Shown: positions 24,086 to 33,476, numbered from the stretch's first letter. The stretch is DNA of 64,000 nucleotides from Lentisphaerae bacterium GWF2_38_69 (GCA_001803205.1 MHBE01000011.1:1-64000); one strand, 5' to 3'. Notes: generated by a model from the letters alone, not told the origin. A program made the numbers and translations.

Positions 24086-24427
24086 ATGCATGAATTATCT
24101 TTAGCTCAATCAATGGTAAGCGAACTTGTCAGCTACATTGAAAAAAACAATGTAAAAAAGGTTCACCAGGTAACAATTGTTATCGGCAAACTTTCCGGAG
24201 CAGAAAAGGAGCCTTTTGAGTTTGCCTTTCCAATAGCTGCCGAAGGCACTCTTCTTGAGACGGCTGAACTTGTAGTAGAAATTCAAAAAGTAGTTATTTT
24301 ATGCAATGAATGCAGAAGCGAGACAACTCTTGACATGCCTCTTATGAAATGTCCATCCTGTTCTTCCAGGAGTGTAAAAATTATTAAAGGAAAAGAATTT
24401 ATAATTAAATCAATGGAGATAGAATAA
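24086..24427 (+). CDS. hypA: HypA, nickel-insertion metallochaperone
   Basis: Small nickel and zinc protein that works with HypB to load nickel into [NiFe] hydrogenase. It starts MHELSLAQSMV, with His2 as the nickel ligand. The zinc site reads CNEC then CPSC near residues 72-92. The ATG at 24086 restores the invariant MHE start, although the frame is open further upstream. It has 113 residues, the usual length. Its stop overlaps the hypB ATG by one base, so the two are translationally coupled. Confidence 0.94.
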   Translation: MHELSLAQSMVSELVSYIEKNNVKKVHQVTIVIGKLSGAEKEPFEFAFPIAAEGTLLETAELVVEIQKVVILCNECRSETTLDMPLMKCPSCSSRSVKIIKGKEFIIKSMEIE

Positions 24428-25293
24428 TGTGTAAGGATTGCGGATGCCAGGAAGGCAACGAGAAGAAATTTTTTGGTCACGATCGTGACATTCATAATCA
24501 TGATAACCACCACCACGATCATAGCCATGAACATGGCCATTTTCACGACGGACATTGGCATAGTCACGATTCTGACCATGAACATAATCACCCTGAAGGT
24601 CACCATCAGCATGATCACTCTCACGACAACCATATTCATGGCGATTCAAAGACTGTAATGATGGAAAAGAATATTCTTGCTAAAAATGATGAATATGCCC
24701 ATCAGAATAAGCATTGGCTTAAAGACAGGGGAATTGTCGCAGTAAACATTATTTCTTCTCCTGGTTCAGGGAAAACGACTCTTCTGGAAAAGACTCTTGA
24801 TGCATTGAAAGATAAGATAAACTGTTCGGTAATAGTTGGCGACCAGAGCACGGACAATGATGCTAAGAGGTTAATGGGAAAATGTGATTGTGTTTATCAG
24901 ATTGAAACAAAAAGTTCATGCCATCTGGATGCCAAACAAATATCGGAAATTCTTCCGCAGGTTGTCAACGATAACACTAAGCTTCTTTTTATCGAAAATG
25001 TAGGCAATCTTATCTGTCCGGCAGCTTTTGAGCTTGGAGAAGACTTTAAGATAGTGCTTCTCTCTTCGACTGAAGGAGAAGACAAACCTGTAAAATACCC
25101 TGTTATTTTCTCTGATGCGTCCGTGGCAATAATAACCAAAACTGACCTTATTCCGCATTTGGACTGGGATATTAAAAAATGCAGAAATTACATCAGGCAG
25201 GTCAATCCCGGAATGTATATTTTTGAACTTAGCTCCAAAACAGGCGAAGGCATGAATTCCTGGCTCGAATACCTTGCAAAGCTCGTAGAATAG
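24427..25293 (+). CDS. hypB: HypB, GTPase with long histidine-rich nickel-binding region
   Basis: GTP-dependent nickel donor for hydrogenase. The N-terminus has the high-affinity CKDCGC nickel motif, then about two dozen histidines between residues 18 and 71, which makes it a nickel-storing type. The GTPase domain has SSPGSGKTTLLEKT (Walker A), VGDQSTDNDAKRL, ENVGNLICPAAF and TKTDLIPH. It has 288 residues. The hypE-hypA-hypB order suggests one transcript. As the last gene of the cluster it is followed 9 bases later by an unrelated BRO-type gene. Confidence 0.95.
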   Translation: MCKDCGCQEGNEKKFFGHDRDIHNHDNHHHDHSHEHGHFHDGHWHSHDSDHEHNHPEGHHQHDHSHDNHIHGDSKTVMMEKNILAKNDEYAHQNKHWLKDRGIVAVNIISSPGSGKTTLLEKTLDALKDKINCSVIVGDQSTDNDAKRLMGKCDCVYQIETKSSCHLDAKQISEILPQVVNDNTKLLFIENVGNLICPAAFELGEDFKIVLLSSTEGEDKPVKYPVIFSDASVAIITKTDLIPHLDWDIKKCRNYIRQVNPGMYIFELSSKTGEGMNSWLEYLAKLVE

Positions 25294-25302
25294 TTCTCAC
25301 TT

Positions 25303-26133
25303 ATGACCAATTTAATCTTTTTTGAATCGAAAAAAGTCAGGCGTATTTGGTGTGAAAAAACTCAGAAATGGTATTTCTCTATTCAGGATGTTCTAGAGAT
25401 ATTGACTGACAGTTCCGATATTAAACAATATGTAAAGAAATTAAAAAGCCGTGATCCTGTTTTAAATGGCAACTGGGGTACAATTTGTACCCTGGTTGAT
25501 ATGGTTGCCTCAGATGGGAAAAAACGCAAAGTTCAATCAGCAGACACTGAACAGTTATTTAGGATCATTCAATCTATTCCTTCACCGAAAGCTGAGCCTT
25601 TCAAGAGATGGCTGGCAAAGGTTGGATATGAAAGGATTGAAGAGATTGAAAATCCGGAACTTGCTGCAAAACGCATGCGCGAGATATATAAGCAGAAAGG
25701 CTATAGCGATGAATGGATAGAAAAACGAGTTCGCGGGATAGCTGTTAGAGATGAATTAACTGAAGAATGGAAAAAACGAGGAGTTAAGGAAAAGACAGAA
25801 TATTCAATTCTCACAGCTGAAATAAGTAAAGCTACTTTCGGAATGACTCCGTCTGAGTATAAGAACTTTAAATCTTTAGAGAAACATAACGAAAATCTTC
25901 GTGATCACATGACCGATTTAGAACTGATTTTTACAATGCTAGGTGAAGCCTCTACTACAGAAATAGCAAAAACGAAAGATGTCCAGGGTTTCGTCGATAA
26001 CAAATTGGCAGCTAAAGAAGGCGGAACAGTTGCAGGCAATGCCAGAAAAGAACTTGAAACAAAGACTGGAAGAAAAATTTCAACGAAAGAAAACTATAAA
26101 GAGGTTACTGAAATTAAAATCAGAAAAAAATAA
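25303..26133 (+). CDS. BRO-N / DinD-like protein
   Basis: 276 residues. The N-terminal BRO/antirepressor-like domain (RRIWCEKTQKWYFSIQDVL, then DTEQLFRIIQSIPSPKAEPFKRWLAKVGYER-type sequence) is followed by the helical part shared with DinD: NPELAAKRMREIYKQKGYS, EWIEKRVRGIAVRDELTEEW and FGMTPSEYKNFK. DinD of Escherichia coli is SOS-induced and modulates RecA. Phage relatives act as antirepressors. It has no other phage genes around it and sits between hypB and a metabolic dehydrogenase gene, so it is probably mobile cargo. The next gene's ATG follows its stop by one base. Confidence 0.85.
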   Translation: MTNLIFFESKKVRRIWCEKTQKWYFSIQDVLEILTDSSDIKQYVKKLKSRDPVLNGNWGTICTLVDMVASDGKKRKVQSADTEQLFRIIQSIPSPKAEPFKRWLAKVGYERIEEIENPELAAKRMREIYKQKGYSDEWIEKRVRGIAVRDELTEEWKKRGVKEKTEYSILTAEISKATFGMTPSEYKNFKSLEKHNENLRDHMTDLELIFTMLGEASTTEIAKTKDVQGFVDNKLAAKEGGTVAGNARKELETKTGRKISTKENYKEVTEIKIRKK

Positions 26134-26134
26134 T

Positions 26135-27097
26135 ATGAAACCTAAACTTTATATAACTTATAAGATACCTGAAAAACCTTTAGGTCTGCTTGAAGGCAAA
26201 TTTGATATTTCGATAAATCCTTCAGATAAGTACCACAGCAAAGCTGAACTATGCGAAAAGGTAAGAGGTATGGATGCGCTCATTTGTACTTTGGCGGAAA
26301 CTATTGACAAAGAAGTAATCGACTGTATGGATAAGGCAAAAGTCATTGCCAATTACGCTGTCGGCTATAATAATATAGATTTTGCCTATGCTGCACAGAA
26401 GGGAATCATGGTTACGAATACGCCGGGAGTGCTGACGAACGCTACTGCCGATCTTGCATGGGCTCTGCTTTTTGCCGTTGCAAGAAGGATTGTTGATTCA
26501 GACAGATTCACAAGGGAAGGGAAATTCAAGGGATGGATTCCGACTCTTTTTCTCGGGCAGGAAATCACAGGTAAAACTCTTGGTATAATAGGAGCCGGCA
26601 AGATAGGTGCTAATTTTGCAAAAAAAGCCTCCGGTTTCAATATGAGAATTTTGTATAACAACAGGAATAGAAATCTTGAATTTGAGAAGGAGGCAAATGC
26701 CTCTTTTGTTGATAAAGATACTCTTCTGAAAGAGTCGGATTTTATCTCTCTTCATGCTCCTTTGACCCCAGAAACCAGACACATGATTGGTATGCCGGAA
26801 TTCAAGAAAATGAAGAGAACAGCTGTTCTGATTAATACTTCCAGGGGCCCTGTTGTGGATGAAGAAGCACTCGTTACTGCTCTCAAAGAAGGACTTATCT
26901 GGGGAGCAGGGCTTGATGTCTATGAAAATGAGCCTCAAATAGAGCCTGAACTCTTTAAGTTTGAAAATGTGGTAATGGCTCCGCATATTGGCAGCGCGAC
27001 AGAAGAAACGAGAGAGAAAATGGCTGAAATGGCTATAAAAAATGTTCTAGCCGCCATCAATGGACAAAAACCTCCTAATTGTGTGAATATGAAATGA
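26135..27097 (+). CDS. D-2-hydroxyacid dehydrogenase (glyoxylate/hydroxypyruvate reductase-like)
   Basis: NAD(P)-dependent oxidoreductase of the D-isomer-specific 2-hydroxyacid family. The Rossmann motif is GIIGAGKIGANFAKK. Catalytic elements are LINTSRGPVVDEEALV (Arg), DVYENEPQIEPEL (Glu) and MAPHIGSATEETR (His). The substrate-side N-terminus has NYAVGYNNIDFAYAAQKGI. The ATG at 26135 gives 320 residues, the normal length, although the frame is open upstream inside the BRO-type gene. It overlaps truB by ATGA. Confidence 0.9.
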   Translation: MKPKLYITYKIPEKPLGLLEGKFDISINPSDKYHSKAELCEKVRGMDALICTLAETIDKEVIDCMDKAKVIANYAVGYNNIDFAYAAQKGIMVTNTPGVLTNATADLAWALLFAVARRIVDSDRFTREGKFKGWIPTLFLGQEITGKTLGIIGAGKIGANFAKKASGFNMRILYNNRNRNLEFEKEANASFVDKDTLLKESDFISLHAPLTPETRHMIGMPEFKKMKRTAVLINTSRGPVVDEEALVTALKEGLIWGAGLDVYENEPQIEPELFKFENVVMAPHIGSATEETREKMAEMAIKNVLAAINGQKPPNCVNMK

Positions 27098-27840
27098 CAG
27101 AAGAAGTTAGAAAAGAAAGAAAACCTCCCTTTACTCAATCCGGTATTCTGCTGGTAGACAAACCCTCCGAATGGACAAGCCATGACATTGTCGCATATGT
27201 GAGAAGGGCTTTTAAAATTGATAAAGTAGGGCACTGCGGGACACTTGATCCGGCTGCTACAGGTCTCCTGATATTGGTTTTCAACAAAGCCACAAAATTC
27301 AGCCAGATTCTTAGCGGAAATGACAAGACTTACGAATGCGTGATGAGGCTTGGAATTGAAACAGATTCCTACGATATGGATGGAGCTGTCACAGCTGAAA
27401 AAGATTATTCTTCTGTAACAGAGCAGGACATAAGAAACGCTGTTAAGAAATATACCGGCAGAGTCATGCAGATTCCTCCAATGGTTTCAGCTAAGAAAGT
27501 CGGCGGCAAGAAACTTTATGAATTAGCTCGTGCAGGAAAGATCATAGAAAGGGAAGCAGTCCCAATTGAAATTAAATCAATTGAAATAACCAAAATTGAA
27601 CTTCCTGATGTGCATATGAAAATAGAATGTTCGAAGGGAACATATGTAAGAAGCCTTTGTTATGATATAGGCCAAACGCTTGGATGCGGCGCTGTGCTAT
27701 TTTCGCTCCGAAGAACAAGGAGTGGATTGTTCTCAATCGAAGAAGCTGTATCAATGGACAAAATCAAAGTAATAACACAGAAGGAACTTGAAGCTCTGAT
27801 GGTAGATGTCCAGAAAATGATTCTGGCGGTGAAACAGTAA
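27094..27840 (+). CDS. truB: TruB, tRNA pseudouridine-55 synthase
   Basis: Isomerises U55 in the T-loop of tRNAs. GILLVDKPSEWTSHDIV and KVGHCGTLDPAATGLL, carrying the catalytic Asp, are diagnostic. Further family motifs are QIPPMVSAKKVGGKKLYELAR-like sequence and CSKGTYVRSLCYDIG. The ATG at 27094 overlaps the upstream stop as ATGA, giving 248 residues, somewhat shorter than TruB with a PUA domain. The C-terminus ends soon after the catalytic domain. It is convergent with xylB, with no clear terminator between the two genes. Confidence 0.95.
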   Translation: MTEEVRKERKPPFTQSGILLVDKPSEWTSHDIVAYVRRAFKIDKVGHCGTLDPAATGLLILVFNKATKFSQILSGNDKTYECVMRLGIETDSYDMDGAVTAEKDYSSVTEQDIRNAVKKYTGRVMQIPPMVSAKKVGGKKLYELARAGKIIEREAVPIEIKSIEITKIELPDVHMKIECSKGTYVRSLCYDIGQTLGCGAVLFSLRRTRSGLFSIEEAVSMDKIKVITQKELEALMVDVQKMILAVKQ

Positions 27841-27843
27841 ATA

Positions 27844-29292
27844 TCAGATTGAAGAGAGCTTTTTGAACTGGGTTTTCAGCAGCGGATATAAATTTTCATA
27901 GATTGGCTGCATTTGAGAGTAAATCCTGTGACTTGATTCATTCGGTTCGTAAACCTGAGCTACTTTAACAATTTCACGCCCTGAAGAAACTATATCCTTA
28001 TAAACGCCTGCTCCAAAGCCGGCTATTATAGCAAGACCTAAAGTAGAACCGTCAGTAACTTTATTGGTTACAACGGGAAGGTTTGTAATGTCGGCTTTAA
28101 TCTGGTTCCATAGCGGGCTTTTTGCTTGTCCTCCGCACACACGGATTTCAGAGGCCGCTGCTCCATGCTGTTTAAATAACCTGAGCATATGGTTTATACC
28201 GAATCCTGTACCTTCAAGAATTGCTCTGACAATATCATGTTTAGTGTGTTCAAGGGATAATCCGAAAAATACACCGCGGGCGTTTGGATCCCACCATGGG
28301 GTTCTTTCTCCTGTCAGATAAGGAAGAAAGATGAGCCTTTTTGAGCCAGGAGGGGATTTGGAGGCGTCTTCAAAGAATTTTTCAAAACCTGCGCCTTTGC
28401 CGTAATATAGGTTTTTATACCAGTGCAAAGCTTTTCCGGTTGTAGCCATAAGTCCGGAAATGTGATAGAGCCCCTTAAGCAGAGGATGAGGCGCTTCAAA
28501 GAATCTCTTATCTCCGAAAAGAGTGTCCCAGCACATATTAACTCCCTGTGAAGAGCCTCCTCTATCGCACACGATTCCCTTTTTCAGGCTTCCTGAACTT
28601 ATCAGAACTTCAAGAAAGTCAGCTCCGCCAGTTCCCGCTATTACTGGAACGCCTAGGGGCAGTCCGGTTTCTTCAGAGGTATATTTTGAAGTTGTGCCCA
28701 GAGTCTCTCCCATTTTTATTTCTTTCGGGAAAAGTTCGCGCGGCAGTGAGGAGGCAGCAATAGTCTTTTCATTCCATATTTTGATTGTATCTGAAACAAT
28801 AGAAGTCCTGATGATGCCAGTAAGTTTGCAGTTTATGTAATCAAGTGGCTGAACAAAATATCTGACTTTTTTATAGGATTCAGGGCTGTTATTTCTTAGA
28901 TACATGGCTCTTGGGATAAACCATGCCAGATCGTTTGATTTGAGTCCAAGTTTTTTGGAAAGGAATTCAGCTTCGTTTGAACCGCGTCTGTCCATCCAGA
29001 GAATGGAATTGCCCACAGGATTGAATTTCTTGTCTAATGCCACCAGAGACGGCCCATGGCTCCCGACGCAGATAGCTTTGATATTTTTAGGATCTACTTT
29101 TAATAATGCTTTGCGGATAGTTTTTTTTACGGAAAACCACCAGTTAAGAACGGGCGATTCGGCAGAATTCTGTTTTTTATCATAAAAAACAACATGGGAA
29201 CTGGTTTCCTCAGTTATCTGATTTCCTTCAATATCGTAAATAGCTGTTTTGACTCTTGTTGTACCTACTTCAATACCAAGAAAGTATTGCAT
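27844..29292 (-). CDS. xylB: FGGY-family carbohydrate kinase, xylulokinase-like
   Basis: Sugar kinase that probably phosphorylates D-xylulose or a similar ketose. FLGIEVGTTRVKTAIYD opens the first actin-like domain, NSILWMDRRGSNEAEFL is the sugar-side segment, and VCGGQAKSPLWNQIKADI-type sequence marks the ATP domain. The ATG at 29292 follows a clear AAGGAG site and gives 482 residues. An upstream in-frame ATG at 29325 would lie inside the preceding gene. It is the last gene of a corA-thioesterase-kinase cluster on the minus strand. The exact substrate is uncertain because FGGY specificity is hard to read. Confidence 0.8.
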   Translation of the reverse strand: MQYFLGIEVGTTRVKTAIYDIEGNQITEETSSHVVFYDKKQNSAESPVLNWWFSVKKTIRKALLKVDPKNIKAICVGSHGPSLVALDKKFNPVGNSILWMDRRGSNEAEFLSKKLGLKSNDLAWFIPRAMYLRNNSPESYKKVRYFVQPLDYINCKLTGIIRTSIVSDTIKIWNEKTIAASSLPRELFPKEIKMGETLGTTSKYTSEETGLPLGVPVIAGTGGADFLEVLISSGSLKKGIVCDRGGSSQGVNMCWDTLFGDKRFFEAPHPLLKGLYHISGLMATTGKALHWYKNLYYGKGAGFEKFFEDASKSPPGSKRLIFLPYLTGERTPWWDPNARGVFFGLSLEHTKHDIVRAILEGTGFGINHMLRLFKQHGAAASEIRVCGGQAKSPLWNQIKADITNLPVVTNKVTDGSTLGLAIIAGFGAGVYKDIVSSGREIVKVAQVYEPNESSHRIYSQMQPIYENLYPLLKTQFKKLSSI

Positions 29293-29302
29293 ATGGATCT
29301 CC

Positions 29303-29824
29303 TTAGCCGTTATTGCATGCTTCAAGGAATTTATCGAAAGACAGGAGGCTTTCTTCAGACATAAGGTGGAGCCTTTTAGCCAGTTTCAAAGGGAAGAGCG
29401 CATAATGTCCTGTGGCGCTCGTGCAAAGCGTATTTTTATCATTATAGAGTTCTGATTTCATGATTATCGTATTATGCCCTGTTTCTTCAATCCAGGCAAA
29501 AGCCCTTACCTTTGAGTTTGTCAGTACCTTTTCGTGATAATCTGTCGTCATGGATTTTGTAAGTATAATATTCTTTGTCATGTAGATTGCAGCCCATGCC
29601 ATGATTTCATCAAGAATAGTAGATAATATTCCTCCATGAATGACCTGATCCCAACCTTTATAACAGTCGCGAAGCTCAATTTCTGACCAGAGGTATTTAT
29701 CGTCAGCATAGAAATGCATATGAAGGCCATGAGAATTCTCTGTCCCGCAGGCAAAGCATTCCTTTGACCAGATGTGAGTAGGAAGTTTGAATGCTTTATC
29801 CTTGTTTATTTCAGGTATTGGCAT
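29303..29824 (-). CDS. Hotdog-fold thioesterase (PaaI-like)
   Basis: 173 residues with a single hotdog domain. CFACGTENSHGLHMHFYAD at the N-terminus is common in PaaI/YigI-like acyl-CoA thioesterases. VIHGGILSTILDEIMAWAA holds the HGG and the catalytic acidic residue. The substrate is unknown. It lies one base after corA and ten bases before xylB, so they probably share a transcript, though their functions are not obviously related. Confidence 0.82.
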   Translation of the reverse strand: MPIPEINKDKAFKLPTHIWSKECFACGTENSHGLHMHFYADDKYLWSEIELRDCYKGWDQVIHGGILSTILDEIMAWAAIYMTKNIILTKSMTTDYHEKVLTNSKVRAFAWIEETGHNTIIMKSELYNDKNTLCTSATGHYALFPLKLAKRLHLMSEESLLSFDKFLEACNNG

Positions 29825-29825
29825 A

Positions 29826-30752
29826 CTACTTTTTACGCAGGAATATTGCCGCGGCTGTCCCTGCCAGGATAATCGATATAGTCATGGTGAAGATAAACGC
29901 GTAGGGGGATTCCTGCATGGGCAGTGGAATATTCATGCCGTAAATGCTTGCCACAAGAGTCGGCAACATTAGTACAAGGGTAACAGAAGCAAGGAACTTC
30001 ATCACAGAGTTAAGCTTGTTGGAAATAAGGGATGAGAAAGCATTGAGCATACTGCTTAGAATATTACTGTAAACATTGGCCATTTCTATAGCCTGCCTGT
30101 ACTCTACCCATACATCTTCGAGCAAGTCTCTGTCATCAGAACTTATTTTGAATTTTTTCGAAGCTGCAAGTCTTCCAATCATTATTTCATTGGCTCTCAA
30201 AGATGTGCTGAAATAAACCAAGCTCTTTTCTAGATCCATAAGCTTTATGAGTTCTTGATTCTTCATGGAAACCTGAAGCTCTTTTTCAAAGTCATTTGTC
30301 ATATTGCTGATCTGTTTGAGGTATTTGAGATAGAGAATAGCCGTTCTGAGAAATATCAGGAAGATAAATTTTTCCCTGTTCTTGAGAGAGAAGTTTTTAA
30401 TTTTCCTGTCAAGAAAAGTGTTTATAATCTCTGTTTCAATAGAACAAATCGTAATGATGGTTTCCTCAGATAGAACGATACCGAGAGGAATTGTGCTGTA
30501 TGGATTCTGCGGGTGTTCCTTGTCGTAGAAGGGAATACGAAGAATTATCAATATGTGCTCATCTTCAATCTCAATGCGGGGCCTTTCATCTATGTCGAGA
30601 GGATCTGTAAGGAATTCCTCGGGAATATCAAGTACTTTACTGATTTCGTTGAGTTCAACGAAGTTCGGCTGAATCGCGTTTATCCAGCAGTCCTTTTCAA
30701 TAGACGATATTTCCTGAAGAGAGTCATCAGCTTTTTTATAAATATTTATCAT
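29826..30752 (-). CDS. corA: CorA-family divalent cation transporter
   Basis: Magnesium or cobalt channel of the CorA family, 308 residues. A cytoplasmic funnel domain is followed by two C-terminal transmembrane helices. The signature YGMN occurs in the first helix end (VASIYGMNIPLPM), and the tail is basic (FLRKK). DIDERPRIEIEDEHILIILRIP-type sequence lies in the funnel. Upstream, 30753-30867 contains no gene or recognisable magnesium riboswitch. Confidence 0.92.
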   Translation of the reverse strand: MINIYKKADDSLQEISSIEKDCWINAIQPNFVELNEISKVLDIPEEFLTDPLDIDERPRIEIEDEHILIILRIPFYDKEHPQNPYSTIPLGIVLSEETIITICSIETEIINTFLDRKIKNFSLKNREKFIFLIFLRTAILYLKYLKQISNMTNDFEKELQVSMKNQELIKLMDLEKSLVYFSTSLRANEIMIGRLAASKKFKISSDDRDLLEDVWVEYRQAIEMANVYSNILSSMLNAFSSLISNKLNSVMKFLASVTLVLMLPTLVASIYGMNIPLPMQESPYAFIFTMTISIILAGTAAAIFLRKK

Positions 30753-30867
30753 TTAAGCGTGATAATTCCTATCGAAATTTTTCAGGTTCAGTTTAATGAT
30801 TGAAGTATAGAATGTTGAGCAGTTAAAATCAACATTCAATGAAGGTAAAAGAGGAAAGATTTTTAAT

Positions 30868-32532
30868 TTACTTTGCGCTCTGACGCTTCAGTATTTCTGA
30901 AGCATGAATAGAAGCAGCCTTGCCGCCTCCCAGCATCCTTGATATTTCAGTAATTTTTTCTTCAGGGGATAAGGCTCTTATTGAAGTAAATGTTCTTTCT
31001 CCTTTAACTTCCTTTATTACGCAGAGATGAGTTTCTGCAAATGATGCTACCTGAGCTAAGTGGGATATGCAGATGACCTGATGCTCTTTGCCTAATTTTC
31101 TGAGTTCTTTTCCAACTTCATTAGCCACTTCTCCTCCAATGTTTGCATCAATTTCATCAAATATCAGAATGGGGATGAGTTCTGAATGAGAGAGAACCGT
31201 TTTTACTGCAAGCATGATTCTGGAAAGTTCACCGCTGCTTGCGACACTTCTGAGAGAAGCCGCTTTTTCTCCCTTATTTGCGCTGAAGAGAAGCTCAAGC
31301 TTATCTATTCCAGAAGAGGATGGATCTGTTTCGGTAAAAAGGATGCTTAGCGCGGCTTCAGAGAAACCGAGAGTTTTTAACTTTTTCACCGTTTCATCAG
31401 CAAATCTGACACCTGCTATTTTTCTTTTTTCCGAGAGAATTTTTGCAGCTTTGATAAATTCATTTTTTTTCTGCAATAAAGATTGGTTCAGTCTTTCCCT
31501 GACAAAAGAAAAATTATCGGCCAACTCAAGTTTCTTTTCTGCTTTTTCTTTATTGAGTAAAACATTTTCAAGGGAGGGACCATATTTTTTTTTCAAGGAT
31601 GAGACGATTCCCAGCCTGTTCTCAAGTTCGAAATAAGCAGCCTCATCAAGTTCTATTCTGGAAGCATAGTCATCGATATCATAAGACAAATCTTTTAAGA
31701 GCGAAGAAATATTATTAAGCGACTCTGAGAATTTTGATACATTTTCTTCATCGATTTTTTCCGCTTCGCTTAGTTTTTTAAGAGTCTGTCCCAATATGGC
31801 AAAAGCTGAATTTTCTGAATCATACAGGAGGTTCTTTGCATGATTTGCCGTCTCTATCAAGCTTCGGCTGTTCGAAGCTATTTTATAGCGGTTATAAAGA
31901 TCAAAGTCTTCGTTTGGTTTCGGATCGGCCTGGGAGATTTCAGAAAGCATATGGCGCAGGTATTCTGTTTCAGAATCATTAGGAATATCTTTTTCTATAT
32001 CGCTGAGCTCTTTTTCGATGTTCTTATAATCTGAATATAAAGATTCAATTTTGATTCTTTCTTCGATACTGCCACCATAGGAATCAATCAGATAAAGAAT
32101 ATTATTGGTGTTTAAAAAAGATTGATGTTCCTGAGGACCATGGAAATCCAGAAGGTGTTCTGAGATGCTATTGAGGGTGTCTGATGTGACACTTGTGTCA
32201 TTAATGAAAGAACGGCTGGAATAGGGAGTTATAATGCGCCTGATTATCAGTTCGCTAGAAGAGTTAAATTCAATAGAATTCTCTTTGAAATGGTGTTCGA
32301 TTTTCGAAAGGAGATTATTTCTGAGCTTGATACCTGCTGAAAGCTCGCATTTTGTTTCTCCGGTTCTGATTACATTTTTATCTGTTCTGGCTCCGAAAAG
32401 TATCGAAATTGCGCTTATAATCACGCTCTTCCCTGCGCCTGTTTCTCCGGAAATTATATTCAACTCTTTTCCAAAATCAATTTCGGCATCCTGTACGAGA
32501 GCAAGATTTTTAATTTTAAGCCATGCTATCAT
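30868..32532 (-). CDS. recN: RecN, SMC-like DNA repair ATPase
   Basis: Double-strand-break repair protein. The N-terminal ATPase half has MIAWLKIKNLALVQDAEIDFG and GETGAGKSVIISAI (Walker A). Long coiled-coil arms fill the middle (about 150-370). The C-terminal half has the ABC signature in SVASSGELSRIMLAVKTVL, then LIFDEIDANIGGEVANEVG (Walker B) and ISHLAQVASFAE. The length of 554 residues is normal. An AT-rich palindrome-like stretch lies just before its start. I see no SOS box that I can support. Confidence 0.95.
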   Translation of the reverse strand: MIAWLKIKNLALVQDAEIDFGKELNIISGETGAGKSVIISAISILFGARTDKNVIRTGETKCELSAGIKLRNNLLSKIEHHFKENSIEFNSSSELIIRRIITPYSSRSFINDTSVTSDTLNSISEHLLDFHGPQEHQSFLNTNNILYLIDSYGGSIEERIKIESLYSDYKNIEKELSDIEKDIPNDSETEYLRHMLSEISQADPKPNEDFDLYNRYKIASNSRSLIETANHAKNLLYDSENSAFAILGQTLKKLSEAEKIDEENVSKFSESLNNISSLLKDLSYDIDDYASRIELDEAAYFELENRLGIVSSLKKKYGPSLENVLLNKEKAEKKLELADNFSFVRERLNQSLLQKKNEFIKAAKILSEKRKIAGVRFADETVKKLKTLGFSEAALSILFTETDPSSSGIDKLELLFSANKGEKAASLRSVASSGELSRIMLAVKTVLSHSELIPILIFDEIDANIGGEVANEVGKELRKLGKEHQVICISHLAQVASFAETHLCVIKEVKGERTFTSIRALSPEEKITEISRMLGGGKAASIHASEILKRQSAK

Positions 32533-32625
32533 AGAAAATTTACTGATATTTTAAAAAATATTAGATTCTTTTATAATGACCGACCCTGGAAAGAGGAGTT
32601 AATGTTGTTAATCCGGAAACTGTTT

Positions 32626-32961
32626 TTAGTCGACATAAAAGCGTATTTCGTTAAGATATATGGATATAAGGAAACAGTGAAACCAGTTATAGTTGTATTG
32701 TAATTTTACAAACTCATCGACCTCCTCTTTTGCCTGAGGATATGAAATTCCCCAACCATGTTCGAGTTCTTCAGGCATAATCCTCTGACCCAGCATCCAA
32801 CGGCCGTGAATGTAACTCCAGTTAGTTTCCATATAATCGAATCTTGCGATTTTATCCCGATCAGAGCCTGATGTAGGCTGCGTTATCTGATCATATGAAA
32901 TGCATCCGCTAAGAACAGCAAGCAGAATTGTAAAGATTATGGCTCTAAAGAAATATTTCAT
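32626..32961 (-). CDS. Small lipoprotein, unknown function
   Basis: 111 residues. The N-terminus FRAIIFTILLAVLSGCISYD is a lipoprotein signal with the lipobox LSGC, so Cys20 should be lipid-modified and the protein exported. The mature part is Trp/Tyr-rich (NWSYIHGRWMLGQR, YNYNWFHC) with no recognised domain. It is divergent from the next lipoprotein gene, sharing an 82-base promoter region. Confidence 0.75.
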   Translation of the reverse strand: MKYFFRAIIFTILLAVLSGCISYDQITQPTSGSDRDKIARFDYMETNWSYIHGRWMLGQRIMPEELEHGWGISYPQAKEEVDEFVKLQYNYNWFHCFLISIYLNEIRFYVD

Positions 32962-33043
32962 GAAACGACCTCTTTAAAATTAGGTTAGATTAAATAGAAT
33001 GTTTATTAAGACAATTTAAATTTTAACAGGGAAAAGGTAAAAA

Positions 33044-33463
33044 ATGAGATGGCATATTACAAAATATTCTAAAAAAAAATCAATTTTGTGCGCATTTTCT
33101 ATTTTATTGATTTTTCTATCTTCATGCAGTTCGACTTCTCAAAATTTCTCTCAGGAACAGATTTCAGATAAACAAATCCAGCAGATTCAACAGCTCGAAG
33201 ATAAGATGTTTGCCAATGATAAGCCCGAAACACATTTCGACGATATTAGGGAATATGTTTTTGAGCAGTATCCAGATCTTCCTGACGAAGTAGAGCTTCT
33301 TGTCAAAAATACCAACCCGAAAGTTGTATTTAACAAAATAAAAATGGAGTATAGTTTTTTTTGGGTTCTTCCTGACGGATCAATACTGGAAGTTGTAACG
33401 ACTCCACCACCTCTCTGCGATCCTATTGGGATTCATCACAGCAAACAGCTTAAATATGAGTAA
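33044..33463 (+). CDS. Small lipoprotein, unknown function
   Basis: 139 residues. A basic N-region and hydrophobic core end in LIFLSSCSS, with the lipobox LSSC. The mature protein starts Ser/Gln-rich (SQEQISDKQIQQIQQLEDK) and has an acidic helical part, then FFWVLPDGSILEVVTTPP. No family is recognised. It is convergent with the STAS gene, whose stop lies 14 bases away, with no clear terminator between them. Confidence 0.7.
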   Translation: MRWHITKYSKKKSILCAFSILLIFLSSCSSTSQNFSQEQISDKQIQQIQQLEDKMFANDKPETHFDDIREYVFEQYPDLPDEVELLVKNTNPKVVFNKIKMEYSFFWVLPDGSILEVVTTPPPLCDPIGIHHSKQLKYE

Positions 33464-33476
33464 TGCATTTAAAACC

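Noticed and set aside
24410-24649. Antisense frames over the histidine-rich part of hypB
   Set aside because: They are shadows of the skewed codon composition (CAT/CAC runs) of the real hypB gene.
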